A program made the translations under genes and the position numbers. This document shows positions 33,395 to 45,370 of a DNA stretch of 64,000 nt, one piece after another; the first letter of the stretch is position 1, and every line of letters begins with the position of its first letter. The DNA comes from Fragilaria crotonensis (taxonomy: Eukaryota; Bacillariophyta; Fragilariophyceae; Fragilariales; Fragilariaceae), in contig JAKSYS010000083.1 in assembly GCA_022925895.1 (NCBI GenBank), forward strand, positions 1-64,000, in the 5' to 3' direction. The notes under the pieces were generated by a model. That model searched no databases, had not been told where the DNA came from, and saw only the letters and a program-made list of their open reading frames with translations.

Positions 33395-33857
33395 TGTCGT
33401 TCACAGCTTTCTTCGCTTCCCTGTTGTTCCCACTTCCCACCATCACAGAAAAGTCAAAACTTCCCTCCGACCTTTTACTCTGGGAGCGTACTGTTGGATA
33501 CAGAAGTACTGGAGTACCAGTACCTTGTAGCTTGTACATAATGCATTAGGGTTCTCCTGTGCCGGTACGACGTACTTCCTGCATCGCGTAACGGTATCGC
33601 AGTAGAATACTTCCTACACAGTAATCAGGGTACTCCAGTACGGCGAGTGCAACACTTCGAGTGCCAAGGAGCAAAAAGCACATCATTCACACACATGCTC
33701 GTTGCGAATCTCGAGGGTCGCACGTAACACTGTTCAAAGAGTTCCCAATTGGCGATGAGGGTCTATGATTAATGTGTCATTGTGCTTTCCCTTCCCTATT
33801 CGTCACCTTGCCTTAACTAAACCTCATGTTGATTCCGAACGCTTTCACATATAACTC
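33395..33857. other. Spacer between the two translesion polymerases
   Basis: About 460 bases with several GTAC motifs (33500-33640). It probably contains the REV3 promoter. No gene recognised. Confidence 0.5.
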
Positions 33858-36800
33858 ATGGGCGTCTTGGATGAAAGCGAGAACCATACTCCTTTCTCGT
33901 TGTCAAATGAGGACAACCTTTCATTGGATCACGACGCCACGCCCAATAGCGCAGGCTTTGCAGCTCCGTATCATGATGACAACGAGCTGGATGACGAACT
34001 TCCCTTCATTTCAGTACTCAATATTGTGATAGATCATTGTATGGTGGATCCAACTCCCATGGAACCAAAGGAATTTGAGAAGCGACAAAAGGTGCCCGTC
34101 CTTCGTGTCTTTGGTCCTGTTGTTCGTGGGGGGAGCGACGAAGAACCGTGGCAATCCTGTTGTCTGTACATCCACGGTGCATTTCCCTATCTTTTAGCAC
34201 GCCCCGTTGCGGCAGGTCCCGACGGCTCGTCGACGGCAGTTTCGGCTGGAGAAGGATATGTAGATTGGGATTCGGTCCAGTCAGTGAAGGCAATCACGTC
34301 CCAGCTGACGGACACTTTGGAAAGCATGATTCAAGAGTCCTTGGAAGGATCTCCTTCAGTCAACAGCGCAAACAAGGCTCGTCCTACCAGGATCATTCGA
34401 TCGATATCTGTAGTGGTGGGTAGAGGATTCTACACCTACTGTCCTGGCCCTGCAGCTCCCTTTTTGCGTGTTGAATACTACGACCCCAAATTGCGATGGA
34501 AAGTTAAAATGATGCTCGAACGAGGTCTCGATCTACCAAAGAGTTTCCATCCTGATCCAGAGCAATACGATCAACATCTGCCGAGTAAATCCACTACAGA
34601 CGCACTCACCTTTCATTGCTACGAAGCACACATTCCGTACACCATGCAGTTCTTCAAAGACTGGAACCTCGCCGGGATGTCCTACATCCATCTCTCTCCC
34701 GGTGGAAAATTTCGAACACCTCTTCCCAAGAGCCATCGACCTCGCACCAAGATGGTTTCCTCTCTTCCCCTTGCAAACACCTTTGTCCAAGACAATACTG
34801 ACGCGGATCACATTTGGCAAGTCTCAGCTTGTTGCAAATCTCTGAGTTACGACAGTCGGGAAGGAAATCACATGCGTCAGTCCTCCTCTGTGGAAGATTC
34901 AAGTCAAGAGTCCAACACGATGAGGCGAGATCCCGTGTGGAGCAAAAAAGAAACAAGTTGCGACCTGGAGTTTGATTGCAGTGTCGACCAAATCATGAAC
35001 ATTCGCACGGTCATGATGTCCAAGAGTGGCGATAATTCGGTTCAGTGGAGAGCAGTTCCGTCATTGCGTGAGATTTGGAGGCAGGAACGCCGACGCATGT
35101 CGCTGTTGTTACCACCTAAAGATGATTTTTTGAGTCAGCCAGAGCATCCAGCAGCACCTCCATTTACGCTCAACGTTAAGCAGGACGCCTCCGTTCCTGG
35201 GACAAGACTTGCCGTCTTGGGTATGAAAAAACTTATGCGTGTCAGTCAAGGATTGGAGCAAGAATTCAATCGCGCCATGAAGCAAATAATTCATCGGTAC
35301 TCTGCGCAAGTCCTTCGGGCGGACCAAATGTTGTCAGCACGAAAGCAATGCAACCCACTGTTGAACAGTGTTGCCCTTACCCAAGACTCATCAGGACCCG
35401 ACGATGCCGATGCCCTGGACGCACTCGCAGCACTGGGTGGTCAGTTCGGACAAGATGCTGGAGTTTCAGAGAGCCAAGTTGGTCACTTGGCAGACGTTCC
35501 GTCTTTATCACAGATTCCTGACGACGAATACGAAGGGAGTGCAGTTCTCTTCAGTCAGCGAGTCGACAGGGGAGAAAGCGTGGAAGAGAGTCAATATGAG
35601 CATGTCGAGGACTACATAGACCCAAGCACATTAGCTCCCTACGACGATTTTGAAGAGGACGAAGAGGAGTACATGGATGAACATGAGTTTGAGCTGGCAC
35701 TGACAATGCTTGAGAACGGCATTGCGAGAAAGGAGTCACATAGCACGACATACCCTCCCAGCCACTCCCAGCTGGAATCTGTTGCCTGGAGCAAGGCGGA
35801 CAGCTCTGATGAAAGCGGAGGTGACGATGAGCGGGAGCCAGTATTGAATGCAACCACTCCAATTTCGAGGTGCTCTTTACCGCCGTCGATGCCAGCCTCG
35901 ACTCCTCCCTCGACTTCCAGTCGTGTCGTAACCACTCGAATCGCCGGCACTCTCTTCGCCCCAAGCATTCTCCCGCCGTCTAGAGCACAAGTCGAATCAA
36001 GGGAAGTTACTGGTACCACGACTCGTTGTCTTTATCAACTCGAACGTCATAGGTCTGCACCAACGTGGTTGATCCACACATCCCGATACATGGCTCTGCG
36101 TGAAAATCTACTGACTCAAAAATTGGTGTCGCCCACTTGGGGACCGCGTTGGACCGAGGGAAGGTTCATCATCACCTCAGTGGCGAAACCTCCGTCCCGG
36201 TTTGAAGTCGAGTCATGGTTGAAGAAACAGGCTCGGAACAGTATCACAAAGGAAGTCTCGTCGTCAAAGCCGGAATCAAAGCACGTTGGATGTGTATCGA
36301 AACTAACGGGGGTGCAATTACAGATAGACGACAATTCCAGACAGTTGACAGCAGCGATGACCACTAATCGGAAACGACGGCGCGTTGAGTTCAACGGCGC
36401 AGTTCAAGAAGTAGAGCAAGTCGAGTGGTCGACAAGTCAACCGGTGCCTTCTCAATCTCAGTCGTGTTCTCAGAAAGATACTGCTATAAGAGCAGACGGG
36501 GGATTGGACTCGCTTTCAAAGGTTTCTAGTCCAGAAGTAGGAAACCCTCAATGTGGAAACGCATTGTCGTTCCAGATGACTGGTTCTGCCAGCAACAGTG
36601 AATCGCAAGAATCAGCACAACCTCTAGATGGAATCGGGCAGCAAGGTGGAAGGATATTTGTTGAAGGTGGGGGTGGCCTGAAGACCAAGACTAAAGCTTC
36701 ACCCAAGCGTTCAAATTTCGACGGTCAAGTGACGAACAAGAAATCAGGGATTTCCTCTCTTGATCTGCCCAACCCGCTTACGATAATGTCGATCGAGATA

Positions 36801-39800
36801 CATGTCCAATGCCGTACTGGTAGGGCTGGGGTCAGTGATTCAAAGGAAGTTGCGATGAGGCCTAACCCAGAAAAGGATAAAGTTTCGGCGGTAGTGTATG
36901 TCTACGCAAGGGATCCTGGGGGTGGCGAGGCTATGCAGTTCCTAGAAAAGGGATGTGTGTTTGTGCCATCTGAAACCGAGTTGAGAGGAGCTCCATTTGA
37001 AAACAATGTTGCAAGTCAACTCTCGAAGCGCATAGAAGCGTCACTTCCTCGTGTGACGATGGGGGTACATTCAGACGTCACCTTGGAGGCGGTTCGCGAC
37101 GAGAAGCAGCTCATGCTTCGCTTTGCGTCGATCGTTAGATGGAAAGATCCTGATATGCTGCTGTCATGGGACTCTCAAGGCAGTGGTCTTGGGTACATCA
37201 TCGAGCGAGGGTGCATTCTTGGAAGTCCGTCAATGCCTCGACGAATTCGCCAAGTAAAACAATTTCAACGGACGTCGATATGGCGCGTCTGCTTGGGAGG
37301 TTTCCAACCGCCAAACAGACCAAGGATAATAGTGCCAAATCTTTCTTTGTTGGGAATAAGGCAGAGGTCGACCGCAAGGAAGTCGATAAATCCAAAGGTG
37401 TGCCCGATGTTGTGGATAATAAGCATCAATGGAAAGGGAGTGGTCTTGGGGCCGAATGGGACGAAAGAGTTGGTCCGGGTGTCGCTGCTGCGTCCATTGT
37501 AAGTCTTCTGATTTGTTTGCTTGTTGGTTTGTTGAAAGCGAGAACTCACATAATTTGAAGGTGGGACGACTGGTATTCTCTGGGTGGAAGCTGGTGGCCG
37601 AGGAGGTTAAACACCCGAATTCGTCGTATTTGCCTGCAATGGTGACAACCGTTCTCGGAAAGAGAATTCCTTTCCACGATGATATCGTACTTACCGACTG
37701 GTATGCTCGCGATTCAGGTAGGGAAAGGTGGAGAACGATTCACCATCGATTGACCCAGGCCGTTGCCAGTCTACTCATGCTCGATGGGCTGGACATCGTC
37801 GGCCGAGCAGGCGAGGCTGCCAGGCTTAGCGGAGTGGAATTTTCGCAAAGTTTCCCTGGAATCCGAGGGTCGCAGTACAAGGTCGAAGGTGTGCTATTGC
37901 GGGCGTTGAAAAGCATTCAGTCTGACGAACGCGGAAACAAGAAAGGCGAAGTTAAGACTCCTGGACACCAAGTGCAAAGTCTAAGTAGCGAAAGCAATTC
38001 GCAGACACAAAGCCCGTGGAAACTACGACGAGGTATTGAATCGAAAGAAACGGCTTGTGTGAGTCCTATTCACAATATATCAGATCGATGCTATTTTTTT
38101 TACTCCCCTGGAGTGAATGATACAAACAATCAAGAAGCGCTGGAATGCCAGGCGTTGAATCTAGAACCTCAATCTGGCATTCAAACAGATCCTGTCATCG
38201 TTTGCGATTTCACAGCCTTGTACCCTTCTTTGGTGATCGCATACAACCTTTGTTACTCCACCATTGCAGGGAAACTGGACTACCACAGTACGAGGAGTGA
38301 AATGAGGCGTGAAGGACGCACAACGGGAAAACTGGGCCCCTTTCTGTACTCTGAACGACGAAGTGCGACTGTACTTAACCATCACATCAAATCTCTTGCG
38401 GATAACGAGAAAAATGGAATGAATACTGAGGAAGACGAAAAGTACTACAAAGACAGGGCGTACGCTGTACCAACTGGTTCTATCTATATCTCCGAGAGCG
38501 TTCTGAGAGGAGTCTTACCTCAAGTTCTCGATGAGATACTCAGCACTAGGCCATGCTCAAGAAGGCGGCGAAGCAATACAAAAGCTTGTTCTAATCTTTC
38601 ACCCGCCGTCTTGCGTCAACTTGAAGCCCGTCAGCTGGCACTCAAGTATGTTGCCAACGTAACCTATGGTTATACGAGTGCCACTTTCTCTGGGCGCTGC
38701 GCCATGCCCCTGCTGGCGGATACAATTGTCGAATGTGGACGTCGGACGCTCACCAATGCAATGAACTTAGCAAACGAATGGGGAAGAGACAAAAGTGGGC
38801 GATGGTACGGAGCAGAGGTGATTTATGGTGACACAGATTCTGTGTTTGTGAAATTACCCGGTCGTACGGTTCGAGAGGCCTTTGAATTTGGAGAGCACTT
38901 CTGCAACGTCGTGACTGCTTCCAACCCTCCACCTGTGCAGCTTAAGCTTGAAAAGGTGTATCTTGGCTCCATGATGCAAACCAAGAAGAAGTATTGCGGC
39001 ATGAAGTTTGAGTCGAAGGACCAAAAGAAGCCAACGTTCGAAGCCAAGGGAATTGAGACCATTCGAAAGGATCAATGCGCCCTCACACAGAAGGTCCTTC
39101 GGAATTCACTGGTCACACTTTTTCGCAGTGGTATTGATGACGTTAAATCGTACCTCTTCAGGCAGTGGGCGTTGATTTTGGCGGGGAACCTACCTGTTTC
39201 AGACTTTATCTTGACTGGGAGAGTTCGCAGCAAATACCGAGGCGGTCGAGTTGGTCCTGTACAAGCCGCCTTGGCCCGTCGATTATCAGAAGCAGATCCT
39301 GGACGGGTCGTTCGCGCAAAGGAGCGGTTGGCTTATGTGATTGTTGCTACTCCAGGCGTGACCTTTCGCCTCCGTGACTGCGTGTTGACACCGATGGAAC
39401 TACTCGAACAATGGGATGCCTTTACCATTCACTCTGCATATTACATTACCAAGCACGTCAATGCTGCTCTTCAACGATGTCTCGGTTTGGCTCCGTACCA
39501 TGTTAACGTGAGTGCTTGGTTCGAGTCGTGTCCCAAACCCCGCAAGAGGATCCATCATTGGCCCATTACGAGAAGCGGTAGTAACGTGATGATATCGTCG
39601 TACTTTGGTTCGGATATCTGTTCCCTCTGCGGCAGAAAGTGCCGAGCTGAAGGCAGCGCTCGGGCTGTCGTGTGCGCCGCATGCCGCAAGGACTCGGTGG
39701 AGGCGGTAACAACGGCCATGTACCGCTTGAGCCAAGCTCAAAGGGAAAGTAATTATGTTGCTTCTCAATGTTCCGCGTGCAATGGATGCTTTGAAGATGC

Positions 39801-39999
39801 ATCAACCTTTGCCGTGATGAAGGGAAATGCGTCAACCACTCGTTCTTCCTTGTTGGTCCAAGTGAAGACTACTCCAGGTATTGTTACACCCATTGCGAAT
39901 TGCACTTGTATAGACTGTCCGACGACGTTTGAAAGGCACCGCCTCCGTGAGGCTGAATTGGAGGCGCAAGCAATTTGCAAATCACTAGATTTAATTTAG
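33858..39999 (+). CDS. REV3: DNA polymerase zeta catalytic subunit REV3 (B-family), two exons, one frame break
   Basis: Exon 1 is 33858-37498, the intron is 37499-37560 (GTAAGT...GAAG, 62 bases) and exon 2 is 37561-39999. The N-terminal REV3 block is clear (VPVLRVFGPVV, YLYIHGAFPYLL-like, EAHIPYTMQFFKDWNLAGM), then a long Ser-rich insert, then an exonuclease-like region (IMSIEIHVQC, LLSWDSQGSGLGYI). One base is missing near GG at 37221-37222, after which the frame continues DVDMARLLGRFPTAK to the donor site. Exon 2 has polymerase motifs A (DFTALYPSLVIAYN), B (LKYVANVTYGYTSATFSGR) and C (VIYGDTDSVF). The C-terminus has two Cys clusters (CSLCGRKC...CAAC; CSACNGC...CTCIDC), the zinc and iron-sulfur sites. 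Corrected length is 2026 residues, close to plant REV3. It extends mismatched primers during lesion bypass. Confidence 0.92.
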
Positions 40000-40624
40000 C
40001 TCAAGGGCGACGTCCCTCATTCATCAAATTAGTACCTCTTGTGCTCAATGGACCCCGGTTCATGGCATCATCTCTTGCCCCTGGGTACGACTGAAATTCG
40101 AGAATTCTATCGAGGAAACATCTCCGTCGTTATTTTCACCAACTTGTGCAGTGCCCGGATGTGATGAGCGCTCTACACACTATGCATTCGTCTGTGAAGA
40201 AAGGCAAGACGTGCGAGTGACACTTCCACAGATGTATGCACTGATTTACGCTATAGGGTGACTTGCTGCAGTGGTTTACTTCTGTTATGAAAGGATATGT
40301 TCTTTCATTCATAAATAGTAATATCTGATACACTTTTCAGCCCTCGCCAGGCTTCCGCATTCATCTCTCGTGATAATACTCCGAGTACGCAAGGTATGTT
40401 TTTCGCATGCAAAGAACTATGGTGGTGCGATGCTTATAAATTGTTGAAGAAGTTGATTCGATGACATGAATGACACGGATAATCGACTTGCACAATAAAT
40501 TACACATCGATTCAGAACCCTCGGACTCAAGACGCTAATGAAAAGCGATTTATCACAGTAGAAGAAACAGCAGAAACCACCTTGAAGCATCACATGGTAC
40601 CACGGCAGTTGGTGGTACGCAAAA
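40000..40624. other. Intergenic, convergent 3' ends
   Basis: Between the REV3 stop and the 3' end of the minus-strand glycosyltransferase. No gene, repeat or structured RNA recognised. Confidence 0.45.
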
Positions 40625-41822
40625 TTATATCCAATTCCAATTCACTTCGAGCGTATAGTTTATCAGATCGGCTGTCTCGGGTGTCAAGATCCTGGATGTC
40701 TTGAAAAATATCACCTCATCCAAGGACGGGATTCTTCCAAAATACTCGATCAGTGGTTTGCCTAACCAGATATCACCCAGAGTTTCGTTGGCGTACTTAT
40801 TCAAACAATGTGTTTTGTTGAGCCCAAAAAGGGTTGTAGGTCGCACGACAGAAGAGATCCCATATCCGGCTTGCACAATGAGTTCACTCAACTTGATCTC
40901 GTACCCCTCAATAATCTTGTACTGAAAGGTATGGAAATCCAAGCCCAAATGATCCTTTCGTTTCGTACAATCGTATATTGCACCGCCGTCCATAACAATC
41001 TGTAGCCCTTCTCGGTCCATGGCATACATCATTGACTGAACATGAGGGTGAAGGTAGGCACAGTTCATGGTGAGGCCCACCATTTTGACTCCATCTCGGA
41101 GTTTTTGTAGAAAGACGCTCGTCCAGGGTCGGTTGGCCCATTGCGGAGACGGACCCGTGACGCCGCAATTAATGTACACGAAATAGTTGTAGTACGCAGC
41201 AATCTTGGTGTTGTTGCGATTCGTCACTACCGCGGGACGGTCAGATTGTTCCGTATATTCAATGGCGACGCGTACCGAGTCCAGATCCAAACAAGAATTG
41301 TTGCGTGCAATCAACTTTACATAGTTTCCGTAGTTGCGATGGCATTTGTCGTGCAATTCGTCAATTTGCGTTTGATACTTGGACTTGACAACTTCCGTCA
41401 CGACAAGCAGGGTATCTTGGGTTTGGCAATGAATGCCGTGTCGTAAAAAGAATTCAAAGTTAAGCCGATACAGTTCCATCTTGTTATGTTTCCACGAGAT
41501 TTTTCAGGCTTGATATTCGGGTCCATCAGGTCGGTCGGCCCTGAATAAACAACAAGGATTTTATCAAAGTTGGATCTGAAGTAAGTGTCTGCTGCGTGGT
41601 GGACGTTTGTGTCTGATTGCCCTTACTCATCTCCGTTTCTGTCATGTTTGGAGTCTTGACCTGAACGGTTTGTTCCACCGGAGGCGAGTTTTCGGACGCA
41701 GCCAAAGCGGAGTCCATTAGACGTGAGGCACTCCATAGATTTTCACTGATGGACACTGTATACACCAGCGAAAGAATCACACAGACAATGATTGGAACGA
41801 GAAGATGATTCGTTTGCATCAT
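40625..41822 (-). CDS. Type II membrane glycosyltransferase-like protein (two frame breaks)
   Basis: The frame from the ATG at 41822 encodes a membrane anchor (HLLVPIIVCVILSLVYTV) and a Ser/Thr/Gln-rich stem, and stops at 41526. A second frame runs from 41479 to 40625. A third, short frame bridges them. One missing C (GG at 41529-41530 on the plus strand) and one missing A (TT at 41481-41482) join all three into 399 residues. The lumenal part has LNFEFFLRHGIHC, a YFVYINCGVTGPSP box, WTSVFLQKL, VGLTMNC and LDEVIFFKTSR. This resembles poorly characterised glycosyltransferases related to rhamnan-synthesis RgpF proteins. A Golgi role in making surface polysaccharide is likely; donor and acceptor are unknown. 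If the joining is wrong, the 284-residue frame alone carries the enzyme domain. Confidence 0.66.
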
Positions 41823-42307
41823 TGCCTGTTTGTTAGATTCTTGGAGATTTCATGTCTTACGTCTTACCTCATTCCAGTATAGAGTATAGCGCACTATTTA
41901 CTTCTCACTTTTCAAGTCATCGAAAATCCTTACATAGTGCCTGCGCTGCGCTCGTCAATAACGGAATCCGGAACTCCCAGGAACTCAAAACGATACGTAT
42001 AGAACCTGCGCATGCCATGAGCATCTCAGGAAAGTTAATCTTGTCGTTTCAATTTCAACTAGACTATAAGAAACACGAATACAGATATATGCATGGGTAT
42101 AAGCAGTCGTGAATACCTTGCATATTGGATGTGTATCTTAAGCCATGTTTTTAAAAGGGTCACACAGGTCAGAGGTCAGGCTCCCAGTTGTCACACTTCG
42201 AACTCCTGAATTTCGTGTTCGATGCAATTCCCATCAGTCTTGCACCTCGCACTTGCATTCTTGACTATTCTCATTTCTCAATATCGACACACAAAGAAGA
42301 CACTTCC
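41823..42307. other. Divergent spacer
   Basis: Between the glycosyltransferase (minus) and the orphan at 42308 (plus). An open frame extends upstream of 42308 to a TTG at 42188, but it lacks an ATG and is more likely 5' leader. Confidence 0.45.
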
Positions 42308-43663
42308 ATGTATCACTTCAAAACAACCCCCTTTCGTGGGCCCCAGCCACGATCGTTGTCCCACGATAGTGACTTTTCTGGGCGTCCGGATGACAGCACG
42401 GGATCTCCCGAGACGAATGGAATAAAAATTGCACTTCAGGAGGAACGCAGTCACGATAGGGCACAGAAGCTGCAAGCTCTCTACGAATTAAGTTCCGACA
42501 AGGATTGTTCCTTGAACAGGAATGCTGATTTTCGAACGATAGCTGCCGCCCCAATATCACTCAAGTCTGTCTCACCAAAAGAAGCAGCCGCTGCTTTTCA
42601 AAAGAGAGAAATCATGTCTCGTGATGGTCTCCAGAACAGTGACAAATCAAAACGTCATCATCACCACGAGAAGGTCCAAGCGATGGCCACGAGCAGTCAG
42701 TCAAAGAGTGGAATCGTGACACCCCCAGCATCCGAGAGCCCCCCAGCGACGAGTTCAACACGAACCTCCAAAGGATCGTCCCCTACAACAATTCCAAAGA
42801 GCCGAAGTATGGATCACCCCGAACGCCATGTTGATCGTCACAGGCAGATTCGACGGACTGGTTCCGAAGACATGGACGTTCCCAGTCTGGCGGAAATCCG
42901 AGTTGACGCTGATCATCCTTTCCATCAACAAGGGCGCACCTTGGGCGTCCAAGATAATCCGGTGCCACTTCCAAGTGAAACATCGAATCCACCGATTGCT
43001 CGTACCAACCTCGGTTCCCTTCATCGAGGTAGCTCCAAGAACGCGCACGACTCCGCCATGACGCCATCCGTTCAAAAATACGCAGGATCTTCATCAACAA
43101 ATGGCGATTTTGGTATACCTCGCAACTACACCATGGATGATGGTGATGATGATGGGGATTCAAACATCTTGTCCATCCGCCGCACAGGTTCTGGGGGTCT
43201 CATCCTGCAAGACAAGGAAGCCTACTACAGAGTCAAGGCGTTGGAATTGCAGTCACGATTGGAAAATGCCGATAATCGCGACACGAGTCTCAACAGCCAT
43301 GCCGTGTTCCATGCACATGAGGATCATCATCATCGTCACCATGACCACCACGAGCACCATGGGCACTTTAGTGCCGCCCTAAAACTCTCTGAATCCATGT
43401 CTCCCCAAGACGCTGCAGCTGTCTTTCGACTCCGGAAGCAACAGTATGTAGAGAAGCATTCGAATGACTCTTCAGATCCACTTTTGACAAGCCATGAGCG
43501 AGAGGAGAAGGAGAAAGAACTTGCCAAGGTCAAGGAGTCACTGGAAAAGGCAGGTGGACCGCCACTTGCTCGATCGCCGTTTCGTGTCCATCAACAAAAC
43601 ATTGCACCACTGGATTACCAACCGTCCAACGGCGTACTGTACGATCTCCCCACATTGTGTTGA
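42308..43663 (+). CDS. Orphan Ser/His-rich protein with a duplicated about 50-residue unit
   Basis: The first ATG in frame is at 42308; the product is 451 residues, with no signal peptide or membrane segment. I do not recognise a family. The protein contains the same unit twice. Near residues 55-105 it reads KLQALYELSSDKDCSLN...SVSPKEAAAAFQKRE; near residues 310-395 it reads LELQSRLENADNRDTSLN...SMSPQDAAAVFRLRKQ. The second copy carries a long His-rich insert (HEDHHHRHHDHHEHHGH). The linker between is Ser/Pro/Arg-rich and probably disordered, with acidic MDDGDDDGDSN. The His run might bind metal. The duplicated S-x-S-P-(K/Q)-(E/D)-A-A-A-x-F box is the best handle for finding relatives. Function unknown. 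Confidence 0.65.
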   Translation: MYHFKTTPFRGPQPRSLSHDSDFSGRPDDSTGSPETNGIKIALQEERSHDRAQKLQALYELSSDKDCSLNRNADFRTIAAAPISLKSVSPKEAAAAFQKREIMSRDGLQNSDKSKRHHHHEKVQAMATSSQSKSGIVTPPASESPPATSSTRTSKGSSPTTIPKSRSMDHPERHVDRHRQIRRTGSEDMDVPSLAEIRVDADHPFHQQGRTLGVQDNPVPLPSETSNPPIARTNLGSLHRGSSKNAHDSAMTPSVQKYAGSSSTNGDFGIPRNYTMDDGDDDGDSNILSIRRTGSGGLILQDKEAYYRVKALELQSRLENADNRDTSLNSHAVFHAHEDHHHRHHDHHEHHGHFSAALKLSESMSPQDAAAVFRLRKQQYVEKHSNDSSDPLLTSHEREEKEKELAKVKESLEKAGGPPLARSPFRVHQQNIAPLDYQPSNGVLYDLPTLC

Positions 43664-44141
43664 GTTCTTACCTCGCTCTCTAGTAGAATGACAGTCTACA
43701 ATATTACTGGAGCATGAATAAATGACTAACTATATAATGCATGAACCTTGGTTTGAACTAATCGCCTCCGAAGTTATCTGTGTGTGAATATGTTTGCAAT
43801 TCCTAGAGCCATCAAGGGTATGGAGAATGTCGTGGTGTGAATCTGAGAGTGCTCGGGTGTCGGCCAATGTAATGGAATCGTCGCAGCCGTACTAATTTAC
43901 AGGGTGCTCGCGGCGTAGCAACGATAGCTTTCAGTGTGAGGAAGGGGTGAGGGACATCCTTGATGGCGCGAGGTTGGTGAGTGAAACGCAGGAGTCCAAA
44001 AAACATATATGATGGGGAAGCTTGAGATCAGTCGCACATAATGCCTTAGTGGTTGACAGATTCTTCAACTCTTTGAAACATCATCGATGAGCGAGAGCGC
44101 AAGCGAGGATGACGTGTGCTTGTAAGAGACGTGATGTTAGT
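43664..44141. other. Intergenic, convergent 3' ends
   Basis: Spacer between the orphan (plus) and the homeobox gene (minus). Nothing recognised. Confidence 0.4.
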
Positions 44142-45370
44142 TCACTGTGCGTAACCAAACAGGCGGGCAGCCTCTTCGAGACTTGGGAGAGCATCATCTC
44201 TGAAGTGAGGAGCATCTTTGCAGGCGTCTCGCCAAGTAGTTGGAGCTTTCCTTCGGACGCATTTTGATCTGTCCACGTCAGCAGGGTCGCAGGATTTCTC
44301 AATCTTTTCTCTCTTCCTTTTAGTTGGTGTGACAGGAACAAAGCGACAGGGGGCAAGTGGTGTCTCTGTAAGGAAAACCCTAAGAAAATGCTTCTTGATT
44401 CGGACAATTTCCCCGTCGCGGCGACTTCGAACCTTTCAAATTTGAGAAATTGTTAGTGGATGCCAGCATCGCAAAGCAAGTCGGATGTTGATATGCTTAC
44501 CTTCTTGCGATCCGTAGCCATATCCTGCGGGAACGCATAAGCCATCATCGTATTCCGATACGACCTAATGACTCGAGATGCTGGAACATTGGATAGGATG
44601 GTGACATCCTCAATCGATGGAGTTCCTCCATTCAATGGTCGCAAAATGTGAACGTCAACACTTTCAGTGCGGATGACATCTCCGGTTGATTCGTCGTACT
44701 CGTCAGTGACCTCGTTCTCTTGCTCTTCGTTGGAGTCATCCTCGCTGCCGTTTTCATCTGATCCCGATGAGGATGCATCACTGACAGTGCGGGGGAGAGC
44801 GGAGGGAAATGTTGAGAATGCTCCGGTTCCGACAGGAAAACTCGGTACTGCAGGGGCCACTGGCACGCAGGGGACAGCAGGTGTTTCTTGCTCAATAGGT
44901 ACGGGGAGGGTCATATCGAGTGTGAAGTACGGAGTTGGGGCTGGTTGCTGTACAGCATCGCAGGCTGGTCGCTCAGATCCCGGGCTTACCAGATGGGTGG
45001 TAGTAGAAGGTGTGACTACAGCGACAACCTGCACTTGAGGTTGGTGCTGCAGACGAGCCTCAACACGGGGTTTCCAGAACCTCTTGCGGTTGTTAACAAA
45101 CCAGTTGGTGAGTTGCTTGAGCTCGATTCCGGTGTCGGACATAATTTGAGCCTTTTCTTGCTCAGTGGGGTAGGGATGAGCGACATGATCGGGGCTCATC
45201 ATCCAGGCCTTCAGATACTCAACGGTTTCTGATGGAAGGGACGATGATTTTCTTTGTGATGCTTTTCCCTTAAGCGAAGACGTCGTAGAGCTTGTCGAAA
45301 CGGAGGAACTGCTTCGAGCACGTCGAGATGAAGGGGAGTCCATAGGTCCTGTTTCAACGTTGGTTAACAT
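44142..45370 (-). CDS. TALE-class homeobox transcription factor, two exons
   Basis: Exon 1 is 45370-44501 and exon 2 is 44432-44142, with a 68-base intron (GTAAGC...AAAG). The 386-residue product has a homeodomain at residues 43-103. It has the three-residue TALE loop (HVAHPYPTEQEK) and recognition helix QLTNWFVNNRKRFWKP, with Asn at the DNA-contacting position. Ser-rich flanks precede it; Val/Pro-rich and acidic (EDDSNEEQENE) segments follow. Unspliced, the frame ends shortly after DRKK; spliced it continues through a basic segment (VRSRRDGEIVRIKK) and ends with LPSLEEAARLFGYAQ. I prefer the spliced form because phase is kept and 96 further codons are open. The start is the first ATG (45370). 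TALE proteins act as nuclear regulators and, in algae and plants, often in life-cycle control. Confidence 0.86.
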
